A DNA stretch of 64,000 nt from Monoplex corrugatus (lineage: Eukaryota > Mollusca > Gastropoda > Littorinimorpha > Ranellidae), in the NCBI GenBank assembly GCA_030674185.1, contig JAPXFY010000021.1, positions 72,670,721-72,734,720 of the forward strand. The letters are read 5' to 3'. The notes beneath the pieces were generated by a model. That model worked only from the letters and a program-made list of their open reading frames with translations. It made no database searches and had not been told where the DNA came from. The position numbers and the translations under genes are program-made. Each line of letters begins with the position of its first letter. The stretch's first letter is position 1. This document shows positions 35,747 to 48,637 of this stretch, piece by piece.

Positions 35747-38445
35747 ATTTTCTTTCCATCTTGAATCTGATTTTCAGTATCTTGCACGTTCGTAATTTTC
35801 TTTCTATTTGGATCTGATTTTCAGTATCTTGTATGTCCATAATTTTTCTTTCCATTTTGATCTGATTTTCAGTATCTTGTATATTCATAAGTTTTCTTTC
35901 CATTTTGATCTGATTTTCAGTATCTTGTATGTTCATGAATTTTTCTTTCCATTTTGATCTGATTTTCAATATCTCGCGCGTTCATAATTTTTCTTTCCAT
36001 TTTTGTCTGATTTTGAGTATCTTGTATGTTCGTAATTTTTCTTTCTATTTGGATCTGGTTTTCAGTAATTGCACATTCGTAATTTTTCTTTCCATTTTGA
36101 TCTGATTTTCAGTATCTTGTATGTTCATAATTTTTTTTATTCCATTTTGATCTGATTTTCAGTATCTTGCATGTTCATAATTTTTCTTTCCATTTTGATC
36201 TTATTTTCAGTATCTTGTTTGTTCATAATTTTTCTTTCCTTTTGGATCTGATTTTCAGTATCTTGTGTGTTCATAATTGTTCTTTTTATTTTGTCTGAGT
36301 ATCTTGTATGTTCATAATTTTTCTTTCCATTTTGATCTTATTTTCAGTATCTTGTTTGTTCATAAATTTTCTTTCTATTTTGATCTTATTTTCAGTATCT
36401 TGTATGTTCATAATTTTTCTTTCTATTTGGATCTGATTTTCAGTATCTTGTATGTTCATTATTTTTCTTTCTATTTGGATCTGATTTTCAGTATCTTGTA
36501 TGTTCATTATTTTTCTTTCCATTTTGATCTGATTTTCAGTATCTTGTATGTTCATAATTTTTCTTTCCATTTGGATCTGATTTTCAGTATCTTGTATGTT
36601 CATTATTTTTCTTTCTATTTGGATCTGATTTTCAGTATCTTGTATGTTCATTATTTTTCTTTCCATTTTGATCTGATTTTCAGTATCTTGTATGTTCATA
36701 ATTTTTCTTTCCATTAGGATCTGATTTTCAATATCTTGTATGTTCATAACTTTTCTTTCTGTTTTGATCTGATTTTCAGTATCTTGTACATAATTTTTCT
36801 TTCATTTGGATCTGATTTTCAGTATCTTGTGCATAATTTTTCTTTCCATTTTGATCTGATTTTCAGTATCTTTATGTTCATAATTTTCTTTCTATTTTGA
36901 TCTGATTTTCAGTATGTTGTATGTTCATAATTTTCTTTCTATTTTGATCTGATTTTCAGTATCTTGTGTGTTCAAATTTTTCTTTCCATTTGGATCTGAT
37001 TTTCAGTATCTTGTATATAATTTTTCTTCCATTTTGATCTGATTTTCAGTATTGCGTTTTCATAATTTTTCTATTTTGATCTGATTTTCAGTAGCTTGTA
37101 CATAATTTTTCTTTCCATTTTGGTCTGATTTTCAGTATTTTGTATGTTCAAATTTTTCTTTCCATTTTGATCTGATTTTCAGTATCTTGTACATAATTTT
37201 TCTTTCCATTTGATCTGATTTTCGGTAACTTGAGTGTTCATAATTTTTCTTATTTTGATCTGATTTTCAGTATCTTGCATTTTCATAATTTTCTTTCCAT
37301 TTGATCTGATTTTCAGTATCTGCACGTTCGTAATTTTCTTTCCATTTTGATCTGATTTTCAGTATCTTGTATGTCCATAATTTTTCTTTCCATTTGGATC
37401 TGATTTTCAGTATCTTGTATATTCATAAGTTTTCTTTCCATTTGGATCTGATTTTGAGTATCTGTATGTTCATTAATTTTTCTTTCCATTTTGATCTGAT
37501 TTTCAGGATCTTGTATGTTCATAATTTTTCTTTCCATTTGGATTTGATTTTCAGTATCTTGTATGTTCATAATTTTTCTTTCCATTTGGATCTGATTTTC
37601 AGTATCTTGTATGTTCATAATTTTTCTTTCCATTTGGATCTGATTTTCAGTATCTTGTATGTTCATAACTTTTCTTTCTGTTTTGATCTGATTTTTCAGT
37701 ATCTTGTATGTTCATAATTTTTCTTTACATTTGGATCCGACTTTCAGTATCTTGCGTGTTCATAAGTCTTCTATTTTGATCTGATTTTCAGTATCTTGTA
37801 CATAATTTTTCTTTCCATTTGGATCTGATTTTCAGTATCTTGTGCATAATTTTTCTTTCCATTTTGATCTGATTTTCAGTAGCTTTATGTTCATAATTTT
37901 TCTTTCTATTTTGATCTGATTTTCAGTATGTTGTATGTTCATAATTTTTCTTTCTATTTTGATCTGATTTTCAGTATCTTGCGTGTTCAGAATTTTTCTT
38001 TCCATTTGGATCTGATTTTCAGTATCTTGTACATAATTTTTCTTTCCATTTATATCTGATTTTCAGTATCTTGTATATAATTTTTCTTCCATTTTGATCT
38101 GATTTTCAGTATTTGCGTTTTCATAATTTTTCTATTTTGATCTGATTTTCAGTAGCTTGTACATAATTTTTCTTTCCATTTTGGTCTGATTTTCAGTATT
38201 TTGTATGTTCATAATTTTTCTTTCCATTTTGATCTGATTTTCAGTATCTTGTACATAATTTTTCTTTCCAGTTTGATCTGATTTTCGGTAACTTGAGTGT
38301 TCATAATTTTTCTTTCCATTTTGATCTGATTTTCAGTATCTTGTACATAATTTTTCTTTCCAGTTTGTTCTGATTTTCGGTAACTTGAGTGTTCATAATT
38401 TTTCTATTTTGATCTGATTTTCAGTATCTTGCATTTTCATAATTT

Positions 38446-39055
38446 GTGACTGGTTCGTGCGAACGGGGTCACAAGTCGCAACGTGTGAACTGAGATACGG
38501 GCCTGAAAAGGTGGTGAGGGTCTATCTGGGTGATTTGAGATTTTTGTTCCTACACATTGTCTGACCATTAATCTATCAATTGTGGCAAAGATTAAAGTGA
38601 AATTTGGGCTGAAAGAGTGTTAAAATAACATTTTAAAGTGATAACCCATCGAGAATGTGCAGATTTTTTCCGTGAAAATGCGCATGTTTGAGCTTTAATT
38701 TAGGCCATGAAACCGTACAGGGCCTCAGCATATCGCATACCGTTGGAATCAGCTTGCGAAATAGCTTGTATGTAGTGCAGAACCACTTTATCTATCACTT
38801 CACTAAGTTTGATGAAGATAGAATACTGGTTGCTAAGGAAAAAGCAGAGAATTTTGTTGTCCTTCTTTAACTCTGCTTTTCTCAAAATAGCCGTCCCATC
38901 ACCCACTCCCTTTAAATTACTGTAACTCGCTCGATTTTCCAGTTAGACAGTTGAATTATACATCATTATACAGCATTTTTTCTGCTTTCCGGTGATATAA
39001 ATATCTCTATACCCCCCAAAATTAAGTTGTGACCCCATTCGTGAGAACAGGTCAC
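38446..39055 (+). mobile_element. MITE copy 4 in the 48-bp array
   Basis: A 610-bp copy in the same site context. It shares the CTCTATACCCCCC variant near its right end with copies 3 and 5, against CTCTGTACC in copies 1 and 2. Confidence 0.85.
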
Positions 39056-42038
39056 ATTTTCTTTCCATCTTGAATCTGATTTTCAGTATCTTGCACGTTC
39101 GTAATTTTCTTTCTATTTGGATCTGATTTTCAGTATCTTGTATGTCCATAATTTTTCTTTCCATTTTGATCTGATTTTCAGTATCTTGTATATTCATAAG
39201 TTTTCTTTCCATTTTGATCTGATTTTCAGTATCTTGTATGTTCATAATTTTTCTTTCCATTTTGATCTGATTTTCAGTATCTCGCGCGTTCATAATTTTT
39301 CTTTCCATTTTTGTCTGATTTTGAGTATCTTGTATGTTCGTAATTTTTCTTTCTATTTGGATCTGGTTTTCAGTAAATTGCACATTCGTAATTTTTCTTT
39401 CCATTTTGATCTGATTTTCAGTATCTTGTATGTTCATAATTTTTTTTATTCCATTTTGATCTTATTTTCAGTATCTTGTTTGTTCATAAGTTTTCTTTCC
39501 ATTTTGATCTTATTTTCAGTATCTTGTTTGTTCATAATTTTTTCTTTCCTTTTGGATCTGATTTTCAGTATCTTGTGTGTTCATAATTGTTCTTTTTATT
39601 TTGTCTGAGTATCTTGTATGTTCATAATTTTTCTTTCCATTTTGATCTTATTTTCAGTATCTTGTTTGTTCATAAATTTCTTTCTATTTTGATCTTATTT
39701 TCAGTATCTTGTATGTTCATAATTTTTCTTTCTATTTGGATCTGATTTTCAGTATCTTGTATGTTCATTATTTTTCTTTCCATTTTGATCTGATTTTCAG
39801 TATCTTGTATGTTCATAATTTTTCTTTCCATTTGGATCTGATTTTCAGTATCTTGTATGTTCATTATTTTTCTTTCTATTTGGATCTGATTTTCAGTATC
39901 TTGTATGTTCATTATTTTTCTTTCCATTTTGATCTGATTTTCAGTATCTTGTATGTTCATAATTTTTCTTTCCATTAGGATCTGATTTTCAATATCTTGT
40001 ATGTTCATAACTTTTTTCTTTCGTTTTGATCTGATTTTCAGTATCTTGTACATAATTTTTCTTTCCATTTGGATCTGATTTTCAGTATCTTGTGATAATT
40101 TTTCTTTCCATTTTGATCTGATTTTCAGTATCTTTATGTTCATAATTTTTCTTTCTTTTGATCTGATTTTCAGTATGTTGTATGTTCATAATTTTTCTTT
40201 CTATTTGTTATTGAATTTTTCTTCATTTGATTGATTTTCGTATCTTTCATAATTTTTCTTTCCATTTGGATCTGATTTTCAGTATCTTGTACATAATTTT
40301 TCTTTCCATTTTGATCTGATTTTCAGTATTTGTATTCATAATTTTTCTTCCATTTTGATCTGATTTTCAGTATTTGCGTTATTCATAATTTTTTTCTATT
40401 TTGATCTGATTTTCAGTATTTTGTGTGTACATAATTTTTCTTTCCATTTTGATCTGATTTTCAGTATTTGTATTTCATAATTTTTCTTTCCATTTTGATC
40501 TGATTTTCAGTACTTGTTCATAATTTTTCTTTCATTTTGATCTGATTTTCAGTAACTTGATGTTCATAATTTTCTATTCCATTTGATCTGATTTTCAGTA
40601 TCTTGCATTTTCATAATTTTCTTTCCATCTTGATCTGATTTTCAGTATCTTGAGTTCTAATTTTCTTTCCATTTTGATCTGATTTTCAGTATCTTGTATG
40701 TCCATAATTTTTCTTTCCATTTGGATCTGATTTTCAGTATCTTGTATATTCATAAGTTTTCTTTCCATTTGGATCTGATTTTGAGTATCTTGTATGTTCA
40801 TTATTTTTCTTTCCATTTTGATCTGATTTTCAGGATCTTGTATGTTCATAATTTTTCTTTCCATTTGGATCTGATTTTCAGTATCTTGTATGTTCATAAT
40901 TTTTCTTTCCATTTGGATCTGATTTTCAGTATCTTGTATGTTCATAATTTTTCTTTCCATTTGGATCTGATTTTCAGTATCTTGTATGTTCATAACTTTT
41001 CTTTCTGTTTTGATCTGATTTTTCAGTATCTTGTATGTTCATAATTTTTCTTTACATTTGGATCCGACTTTCAGTATCTTGCGTGTTCATAAGTCTTCTA
41101 TTTTGATCTGATTTTCAGTATCTTGTACATAATTTTTCTTTCCATTTGGATCTGATTTTCAGTATCTTGTGCATAATTTTTCTTTCCATTTTGATCTGAT
41201 TTTCAGTAGCTTTATGTTCATAATTTTTCTTTCTATTTTGATCTGATTTTCAGTATGTTGTATGTTCATAATTTTTCTTTCTATTTTGATCTGATTTTCA
41301 GTATCTTGCGTGTTCAGAATTTTTCTTTCCATTTGGATCTGATTTTCAGTATCTTGTACATAATTTTTCTTTCCATTTATATCTGATTTTCAGTATCTTG
41401 TATATAATTTTTCTTCCATTTTGATCTGATTTTCAGTATTTGCGTTTTCATAATTTTTCTATTTTGATCTGATTTTCAGTAGCTTGTACATATAATTTTC
41501 TTTCCATTTTGGTCTGATTTTCAGTATTTTGTATGTTCATAATTTTTCTTTCCATTTTGATCTGATTTTCAGTATCTTGTACATAATTTTTCTTTCCAGT
41601 TTGATCTGATTTTCGGTAACTTGAGTGTTCATAATTTTTCTTTCCATTTTGATCTGATTTTCAGTATCTTGTACATAATTTTTCTTTCCAGTTTGATCTG
41701 ATTTTCAGTATTTGCGTTTTCATAATTTTTCTATTTTGATCTGATTTTCAGTATCTTGTACATAATTTTTCTTCCATTTTGATCTGATTTTCAGTATTTG
41801 CGTTTTCATAATTTTTCTATTTTGATCTGATTTTCAGTAGCTTGTACATAATTTTTCTTTCCATTTTGGTCTGATTTTCAGTATTTTGTATGTTCATAAT
41901 TTTTCTTTCCATTTTGATCTGATTTTCAGTATCTTGTACATAATTTTTCTTTCCAGTTTGTTCTGATTTTCGGTAACTTGAGTGTTCATAATTTTTCTAT
42001 TTTGATCTGATTTTCAGTATCTTGCATTTTCATAATTT

Positions 42039-42648
42039 GTGACTGGTTCGTGCGAACGGGGTCACAAGTCGCAACGTGTGAACTGAGATACGGGCCTGAA
42101 AAGGTGGTGAGGGTCTATCTGGGTGATTTGAGATTTTTGTTCCTACACATTGTCTGACTATTAATCTATCAATTGTGGCAAAGATTAAAGTGAAATTTGG
42201 GCTGAAAGAGTGTTAAAATAACATTTTAAAGTGATAACCCATCGAGAATGTGCAGATTTTTTCCGTGAAAATGCGCATGTTTGAGCTTTAATTTAGGCCA
42301 TGAAACCGTACAGGGCCTCAGCATATCGCATACCGTTGGAATCAGCTTGCGAAATAGCTTGTATGTAGTGCAGAACCACTTTATCTATCACTTCACTAAG
42401 TTTGATGAAGATAGAATACTGGTTGCTAAGGAAAAAGCAGAGAATTTTGTTGTCCTTCTTTAACTCTGCTTTTCTCAAAATAGCCGTCCCATCACCCACT
42501 CCCTTTAAATTACTGTAACTCGCTCGATTTTCCAGTTAGACAGTTGAATTATACATCATTATACAGCATTTTTTCTGCTTTCCGGTGATATAAATATCTC
42601 TATACCCCCCAAAATTAAGTTGTGACCCCATTCGTGAGAACAGGTCAC
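42039..42648 (+). mobile_element. MITE copy 5 in the 48-bp array
   Basis: A 610-bp copy in the same site context, sharing the CTCTATACCCCCC variant with copies 3 and 4. Confidence 0.85.
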
Positions 42649-44995
42649 ATTTTCTTTCCATCTTGAATCTGATTTTCAGTATCTTGCACGTTCGTAATTT
42701 TCTTTCTATTTGGATCTGATTTTCAGTATCTTGTATGTCCATAATTTTTCTTTCCATTTTGATCTGATTTTCAGTATCTTGTATATTCATAAGTTTTCTT
42801 TCCATTTTGATCTGATTTTCAGTATCTTGTATGTTCATAATTTTTCTTTCCATTTTGATCTGATTTTCAGTATCTCGCGCGTTCATAATTTTTCTTTCCA
42901 TTTTTGTCTGATTTTGAGTATCTTGTATGTTCGTAATTTTTCTTTCTATTTGGATCTGGTTTTCAGTAAATTGCACATTCGTAATTTTTCTTTCCATTTT
43001 GATCTGATTTTCAGTATCTTGTATGTTCATAATTTTTCTTTCCATTTTGATCTTATTTTCAGTATCTTGTTTGTTCATAATTTTTCTTTCCTTTTGGATC
43101 TGATTTTCAGTATCTTGTGTGTTCATAATTGTTCTTTTTATTTTGTCTGAGTATCTTGTATGTTCATTATTTTTCTTTCCATTTTGATCTTATTTTCAGT
43201 ATCTTGTATGTTCATAATTTTTCTTTCCATTTTGATCTTATTTTCAGTATCTTGTTTGTTCATTATTTTTCTTTCCATTTTGATCTTATTTTCAGTATCT
43301 TGTATGTTCATTATTTTTCTTTCCATTTTGATCTGATTTTCAGTATCTTGTATGTTCATAACTTTTCTTTCTGTTTTGATCTGATTTTCAGTATCTTGTA
43401 TGTTCATAATTTTTCTTTCCATTTTGATCTTATTTTCAGTATCTTGTTTGTTCATAAATTTCTTTCTATTTTGATCTGATTTTCAGTATCTTGTATGTTC
43501 ATTATTTTTCTTTCTATTTTGATCTGATTTTCAGTATGTTGTATGTTCATTATTTTTCTTTCCATTTTGATCTGATTTTCAGTATCTTGTATGTTCATAA
43601 TTTTTCTTTCCATTAGGATCTGATTTTCAATATCTTGTATGTTCATAACTTTTCTTTCTGTTTTGATCTGATTTTCAGTATCTTGTACATAATTTTTCTT
43701 TCCATTTGGATCTGATTTTCAGTATCTTGCGTGTTCATAAGTCTTCTATTTTGATCTGATTTTCAGTATCTTGTACATAATATTTCTTTCCATTTGGATC
43801 TGATTTTCAGTATCTTGTGCATAATTTTTCTTTCCATTTTGATCTAATTTTCAGTATCTTTATGTTCATAATTTTTCTTTCTATTTTGATCTGATTTTCA
43901 GTATGTTGTATGTTCATAATTTTTCTTTCTATTTTGATCTGATTTTCAGTATCTTGCGTGTTCAGAATTTTTCTTTCCATTTGGATCTGATTTTCAGTAT
44001 CTTGTACATAATTTTTCTTTCCATTTATATCTGATTTTCAGTATCTTGTATATAATTTTTCTTCCATTTTGATCTGATTTTCAGTTTTGCGTTTTCATAA
44101 TTTTTCTATTTTGATCTGATTTTCAGTAGCTTGTACATAATTTTTCTTTCCATTTTGGTCTGATTTTCAGTATTTTGTATGTTCATAATTTTTCTTTCTA
44201 TTTTGATCTGATTTTCAGTATCTTGTACATAATTTTTCTTTCCAGTTTGATCTGATTTTCGGTAACTTGAGTGTTCATAATTTTTCTATTTTGATCTGAT
44301 TTTCAGTATCTTGCATTTTCATAATTTTCTTTCCATCTTGATCTGATTTTCAGTATCTTGCACGTTCGTAATTTTCTTTCCATTTTGATCTGATTTTCAG
44401 TATCTTGTATGTCATAATTTTTCTTTCCATTTGGATCTGATTTTCAGTATCTTGTATTTTTCATTAATTTTTCTTTCCATTTTGATCTGATTTTCAGTTC
44501 TTGTATGTTCATTATTTTTCTTTCCATTTGGATCTGATTTTTAGTATCTTGTAGTTCATAATTTTTCTTTCCATTTGGATCTGATTTTTAGTGTCTGGTG
44601 TACATAATTTTTCTTTCCATTTGGATTTGATTTTCAGTATTTTGGGTTGTTTAATTTTTCTCATTTGATCTGATTTTCAGTATCTATGTTCATAATTTTT
44701 CTTTCCATTTTTGTCTGATTTCGAGTATCTTGTATGTTCGTAATTTTTCTTTCTATTTGGATCTGGTTTTCAGTAAATTGCACATTCGTAATTTTTCTTT
44801 CCATTTTGATCTGATTTTCAGTATCTTGTATGTTCATAATTTTTCTTTCCATTTTGATCTGATTTTCAGTATCTTGTATGTTCATAATTTTTTTCTGTCT
44901 ATTTTTGAATCATGGTTATTTATCCAGTTATTCTTGCGTGTTAGTAATTTTTCTTTCCATTTTGATGTGATTTTCAGTATCTTACTATTTTGATC

Positions 44996-45424
44996 TCAGT
45001 TTTACAGTTTGAGGAACAACATGAATGATGGTTGCTGTACTTTGAAAACTTGTTGGCAGCATGTATATTGTATTTGCATTGATTCAGTGTTGTTCTGTTT
45101 TGTGAGCAGTGTCGCCAGAATGGGTTGCAAATGTGATGTGTAAGGTTTTCATGAAAGGACATTGAGAAAGATGAGTGACAGGGTTGTGTTACAGAATACT
45201 AATGATTGCTTTTGGTGACTTTAAGGTCAGTGTGTTGTGCAATGTGTATGAGGGTCCACTGGTTGTGAGGGAAACCATTCCAGGATTAATGTGTAGGTGT
45301 TGTGTGATTTGGGAAAGTTTATATTTTAAGTTGTGCAGATTTTTTTCTGTCAATTGGTTTGTGCTGCTTTATCTCTGAAACAGGGCATTACATGATGAAA
45401 TTGTTTGGCATGTAGGCATATATT
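44996..45424. other. Unique sequence right of the array
   Basis: No gene supported. A 31-bp stretch at about 45199-45229 is bounded by GGGTTGTGTTACAG and GTCAGT, like a tiny exon, but nothing else supports it. Confidence 0.4.
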
Positions 45425-45860
45425 CTATGTGTAAGCAAGTGTGTGAGTGTGTGTGTATGTGAGGGTGTTAGTTTTGTGTGCGTGTGTGTGCGTGTGCGCG
45501 CACGCGTGTGTGTGTGTGTGTTGCTTCTTTTGAAGTACATGTGTTCGTGTTTGTGTGAAAATACGTGTGTGTTTGTGTGTGTGTGAGAGCACACGTGTAT
45601 GCATAAATATGGGCACATTGGCAGTATTTTAAGATGTGTGTGTATGTTCTCATGTGCATGTAAGACGTACATGTATATGGGTGTGTGCACACGTGTACAT
45701 ATATGAGTATGGTATTTTGGCAATGTTTCTTTCAGTTGGTAAGACTGCCTGGATAGTTTTACCAGCCAGTCACATACATGAATATGGGTACATTGGTGAC
45801 ATACACATGTGTGTGCCTGTGTCTGCATGGGTGTAGGTGCATGCACACATGTACACAGAT
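45425..45860. repeat. GT/CA-rich microsatellite region with a longer irregular repeat
   Basis: Alternating GT, GTGTAT and CACACG tracts. Around 45700-45910 there is also a loose ~150-190 bp repeat (GGTAAGACTGCCTGGATAG and GGTAAGATTGCATGGGTTG, each followed by TTTTACCAG). Open frames are artefacts. Confidence 0.85.
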
Positions 45861-46265
45861 GATTATGGGTATGTTGGCAGTATTTTTCTGATTGGTAAGA
45901 TTGCATGGGTTGTTTTACCAGTGAGCTACAAAATACAATCTGAGAGAAATCCTGGCATAGGGCAATTTTTAGAAAATATCCGTTCTTTTTTAGATTAAAG
46001 GCACTAGTTTTTAAAGTGTGTATCTAAAATATTATTGATGACAATTCTTAAGACACCGACAATCAGTATGCCAAATGCAATTTTATGATGATATTCTCCC
46101 CCTCACTGCCCTTTTAACATAAATAGTATCCCCAGCTTTGATGTATTCTGTGCTAGAAATTTCCTCTTTACTGTCACACTCTTTTGTTCCTGACTTGCTC
46201 CTTTGCTTTCTGTCATTTCTTCCTTTTCCATTTTCTGCCTTGCTGGTTCGTTCACCTTTGTGTTT
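45861..46265. other. Unique sequence
   Basis: AT-rich then CT-rich, with no gene recognised. It ends at the first unit of the 53-bp array. Confidence 0.4.
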
Positions 46266-47085
46266 TCTTTGTATTAGGATTGATATTTGGGTATGTACAT
46301 TGCTTGATTTTTGTGTTTTCTGTTAGGATTGATAATTGGGTATGTACATTACTTGATTTTTGTGTTTTTTGTATTAGGATTGATAATTGGTATGTACATT
46401 ACTTGATTTTTGTGTTTTCTTTGTATTAGGATTGATAATTGGGTATGTACATTACTTGATTTTTGTGTTTTCTTGTATTAGGATTGATAATTGGGTATGT
46501 ACATTACTTGATTTTTGTGTTTTCTGTGTAGTAAGATTGATAATTGGGTACATACATTATTTTTGTGTTTTCTGTGTAGTAGATTGATAATTGGGTACAT
46601 ACTTATTTTTGTGTTTTCTGTGTAGTAAAATTGATATTTGGGTATGTACATTACTTGATTTTTGTGTTTTCTGTGTGTTAAAATTGATATTTGGGTATGT
46701 ACATTACTTGATTTTTGTGTTTTCTGTGTAGTAAGATTGATAATTGGGTATGTACATTGCTTGATTTTTGTGTTTTCTGTGTGTTAGGATTGATAATTGG
46801 GTACATACATTACTTGATTTTTGTGTTTTCTGTGTAGCAGGATTGATAATTGGGTACATACATTACTTGATTTTTGTGTTTTCTGTGTAGCAGGATTGAT
46901 AATTGGGTACATACATTACTTGATTTTTGTGTTTTCTGTGTAGCAGGATTGATAATTGGGTACATACATTACTTGATTTTTGTGTTTTCTGTGTAGTAAG
47001 ATTGATAATTGGGTACATACATTACTTGATTTTTGTGTTTTCTGTGTATTAGGAATGATAATTGGGTATGTACATCATTTTTGTT
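46266..47085. repeat. 53-bp minisatellite array
   Basis: About 15 units with seed ATTGATAATTGGGTACATAC and the tail TTTTTGTGTTTTCTGTGTAG. The tail is another pyrimidine-rich stretch ending in AG, resembling a splice acceptor. The right end abuts the 3' tail of the minus-strand LINE. Confidence 0.95.
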
Positions 47086-47208
47086 TTCTGTGGTTCTTCT
47101 GGTTCTGGTTCTGCCTGGTAATGGCCATATTCAACTGGACGATTGCTCTGCCATTGAGAAGGCATGTAAAATTTTAAAACCGGTAAAAATTAAAAATCTG
47201 CAAGTCCA

Positions 47209-47766
47209 TCAAAACTGGTGCTGGGACACCTGCGCCTTGAAGGCCTCAGGTGTTTTAAGTGACACAATCTCTGGCGGTAATGCATTCCATTCCCTGATGG
47301 TATGTGGGAAAAATGAAAATTTCCGATAGTCACTAGTGTACGATGGTAGTTAGAAGGCAAGATGGTGAGAATGTCTCGTCCTTCGTAGTGGTGGAATAAG
47401 TCTACCGCTGTTATCTACGGTTACTTCGTTGTTGACGATCTTGTATAGCATGGTGAGTCTGGCATCTCTGTGACGTTGGTCTGATGGTCTCCACTCAAGA
47501 TGTTCTAATATGCTATCCACACTAGATCTATTGCCGCATCTGTTACTAACATAACGAGCTGCTCTCCGTTGTACCATGTCGAGTCTGTGGATGTCCTGAT
47601 GATGGTATCCCAGACTGACGAAGCGTACTCTACCAGGGGTCTCACTAATGATTTTGTAAGCGTTCTCTTTGACAGATGTTGAACTTATGTTGAGGTTGCG
47701 ACGGAGGAAGCCTAAGGTCTTGTTTGCTTTTCCACAGATGGTACTAATATGGTCACTCCACTTCAA
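47209..47766 (-). pseudogene. LINE ORF2 fragment: C-terminal domain
   Basis: Continues the reverse transcriptase ORF: KWSDHISTICGKANKTLGF, VQRRAARYVSNRCG, LEWRPSDQRHRDARLTMLYK, typical of CR1/jockey C-terminal regions. One TAA at 47350-47352 interrupts it, and reading on gives TIREWNALPPEIVSLKTPEA and the final stop at 47209. Confidence 0.85.
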
Positions 47767-48626
47767 GTCAGATGTAATAAGGCAGCCAAGGTACTTTTTG
47801 CACTCTGAACTGACTGTAATATGTGTCCATGTAGTGTGTATTGATGACGTATGATCTTAGTCCGTCTGCTGATGGTAAGCACGTTACATTTGCCGGGGTG
47901 AAACTCCATCTTCCATACCTTCTCCCACGTCCCGAGCTTGTCTAAGTCTGCCTGGAGTGTACCGGTGTCTGCATCTGATGTAACTGTAAGATAAACTATG
48001 GTGTCGTCCGCGAATAGTCTTACAGTTGTGAGTCCTTCCGGCTTGTTGTTTATGTAAAATAAGAATAGACAGGGCACGAGGACCGACCCCTGGGGCACTC
48101 CAGACTCCACACTCACATGACTAGATGTTTCCCCATCCACTACAACTGCCTGCGTTCTGTCCGTGAGGAAGTTATGGATCCAGTTGTTGACTTTACCTCG
48201 GATACCGTAGTGTTCCAGTTTATGCATGAGTAGGCTATGACTGACCTTGTCAAAGGCCTTGGAAAAGTCCATGATTAAAACATCTGTCTGCTTCCCTGCC
48301 GCCATGTTATTTGTGACATCATCAATAAATTCAATAAGTTGAGATTCACAAGAGCGTTTACTGCGAAAACCATGTTGGAGCGGGTACAGAATGTTGTTCT
48401 CATCTGCATGTTTCATAACGTGACTTGTGACGATATGTTCCATCACTTTGCAGCAAATACAGGTAAGCGAGATAGGGTGATAGTTCTCTGCTTTATATTG
48501 GTCACCTTTCTTATACATTGGACTTACGTTGGCACTCCTCCATTCGGCTGGGATGACACCGGTATCAAGGGATTTTCTGAATATGATAGTAAGAATCGGA
48601 GTGATGACGTCGGCTAACTCCTTCAA
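47763..48626 (-). pseudogene. LINE ORF2 fragment: reverse transcriptase domain
   Basis: Reverse transcriptase motifs in order: AENYHPISLTCICCKVMEHI, QHGFRSKRSCESQL, motif A LIMDFSKAFDKVSHSLL, motif B GVPQGSVL, and motif C LFADDTIVY with the catalytic FADD at about 48002-48020. VLVPCLFLFYINNKP is degraded relative to the usual VLGPLLFLLYIND. The frame runs off at LAALLHLT by a one-base loss; the expected KYLGCLITSDLKW continues in the next frame. Confidence 0.88.
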
Positions 48627-48637
48627 AACTCTTGGTT

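Larger units (their letters stand above)
26423..44995. repeat. 48-bp minisatellite, very large array with higher-order structure
   Basis: Roughly 300 or more units of about 48 bp (variants near 40-45) with seed TTTTGATCTGATTTTCAG then TATCTTGTATGTTCATAA. Each unit has a pyrimidine-rich tract (TTTTTCTTTCCATTTTG) ending in TTTTCAG, matching a 3' splice-site consensus on the plus strand. Blocks of units recur in the same order between five MITE copies, with MITE-to-MITE distances of 3311, 3634, 3307 and 3593 bp. 32600-34900 is strongly degraded by short deletions. Long frames on both strands (SILYVHNFSFHLDLIF and NIQDTENQIKMERKIM repeated) are repeat artefacts. Confidence 0.97.

Noticed and set aside
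28433..42499. Conserved ~60-codon frames inside the MITE copies, on both strands
   Set aside because: Conservation reflects recent duplication of the element. The frames differ on the minus strand between copies through single-base indels and show no transposase motif.
26394..44993. Coiled-coil-like minus-strand frames (NIQDTENQIKMERK) and hydrophobic plus-strand frames
   Set aside because: Both come from the same 48-bp non-coding unit. Frames restart at every MITE or length change, and there is no single-copy domain attached.
45199..45229. 31-bp mini-exon between TGTTACAG and GTCAGT
   Set aside because: No partner exon or phase support, and sites of this quality are expected by chance in this length of sequence.
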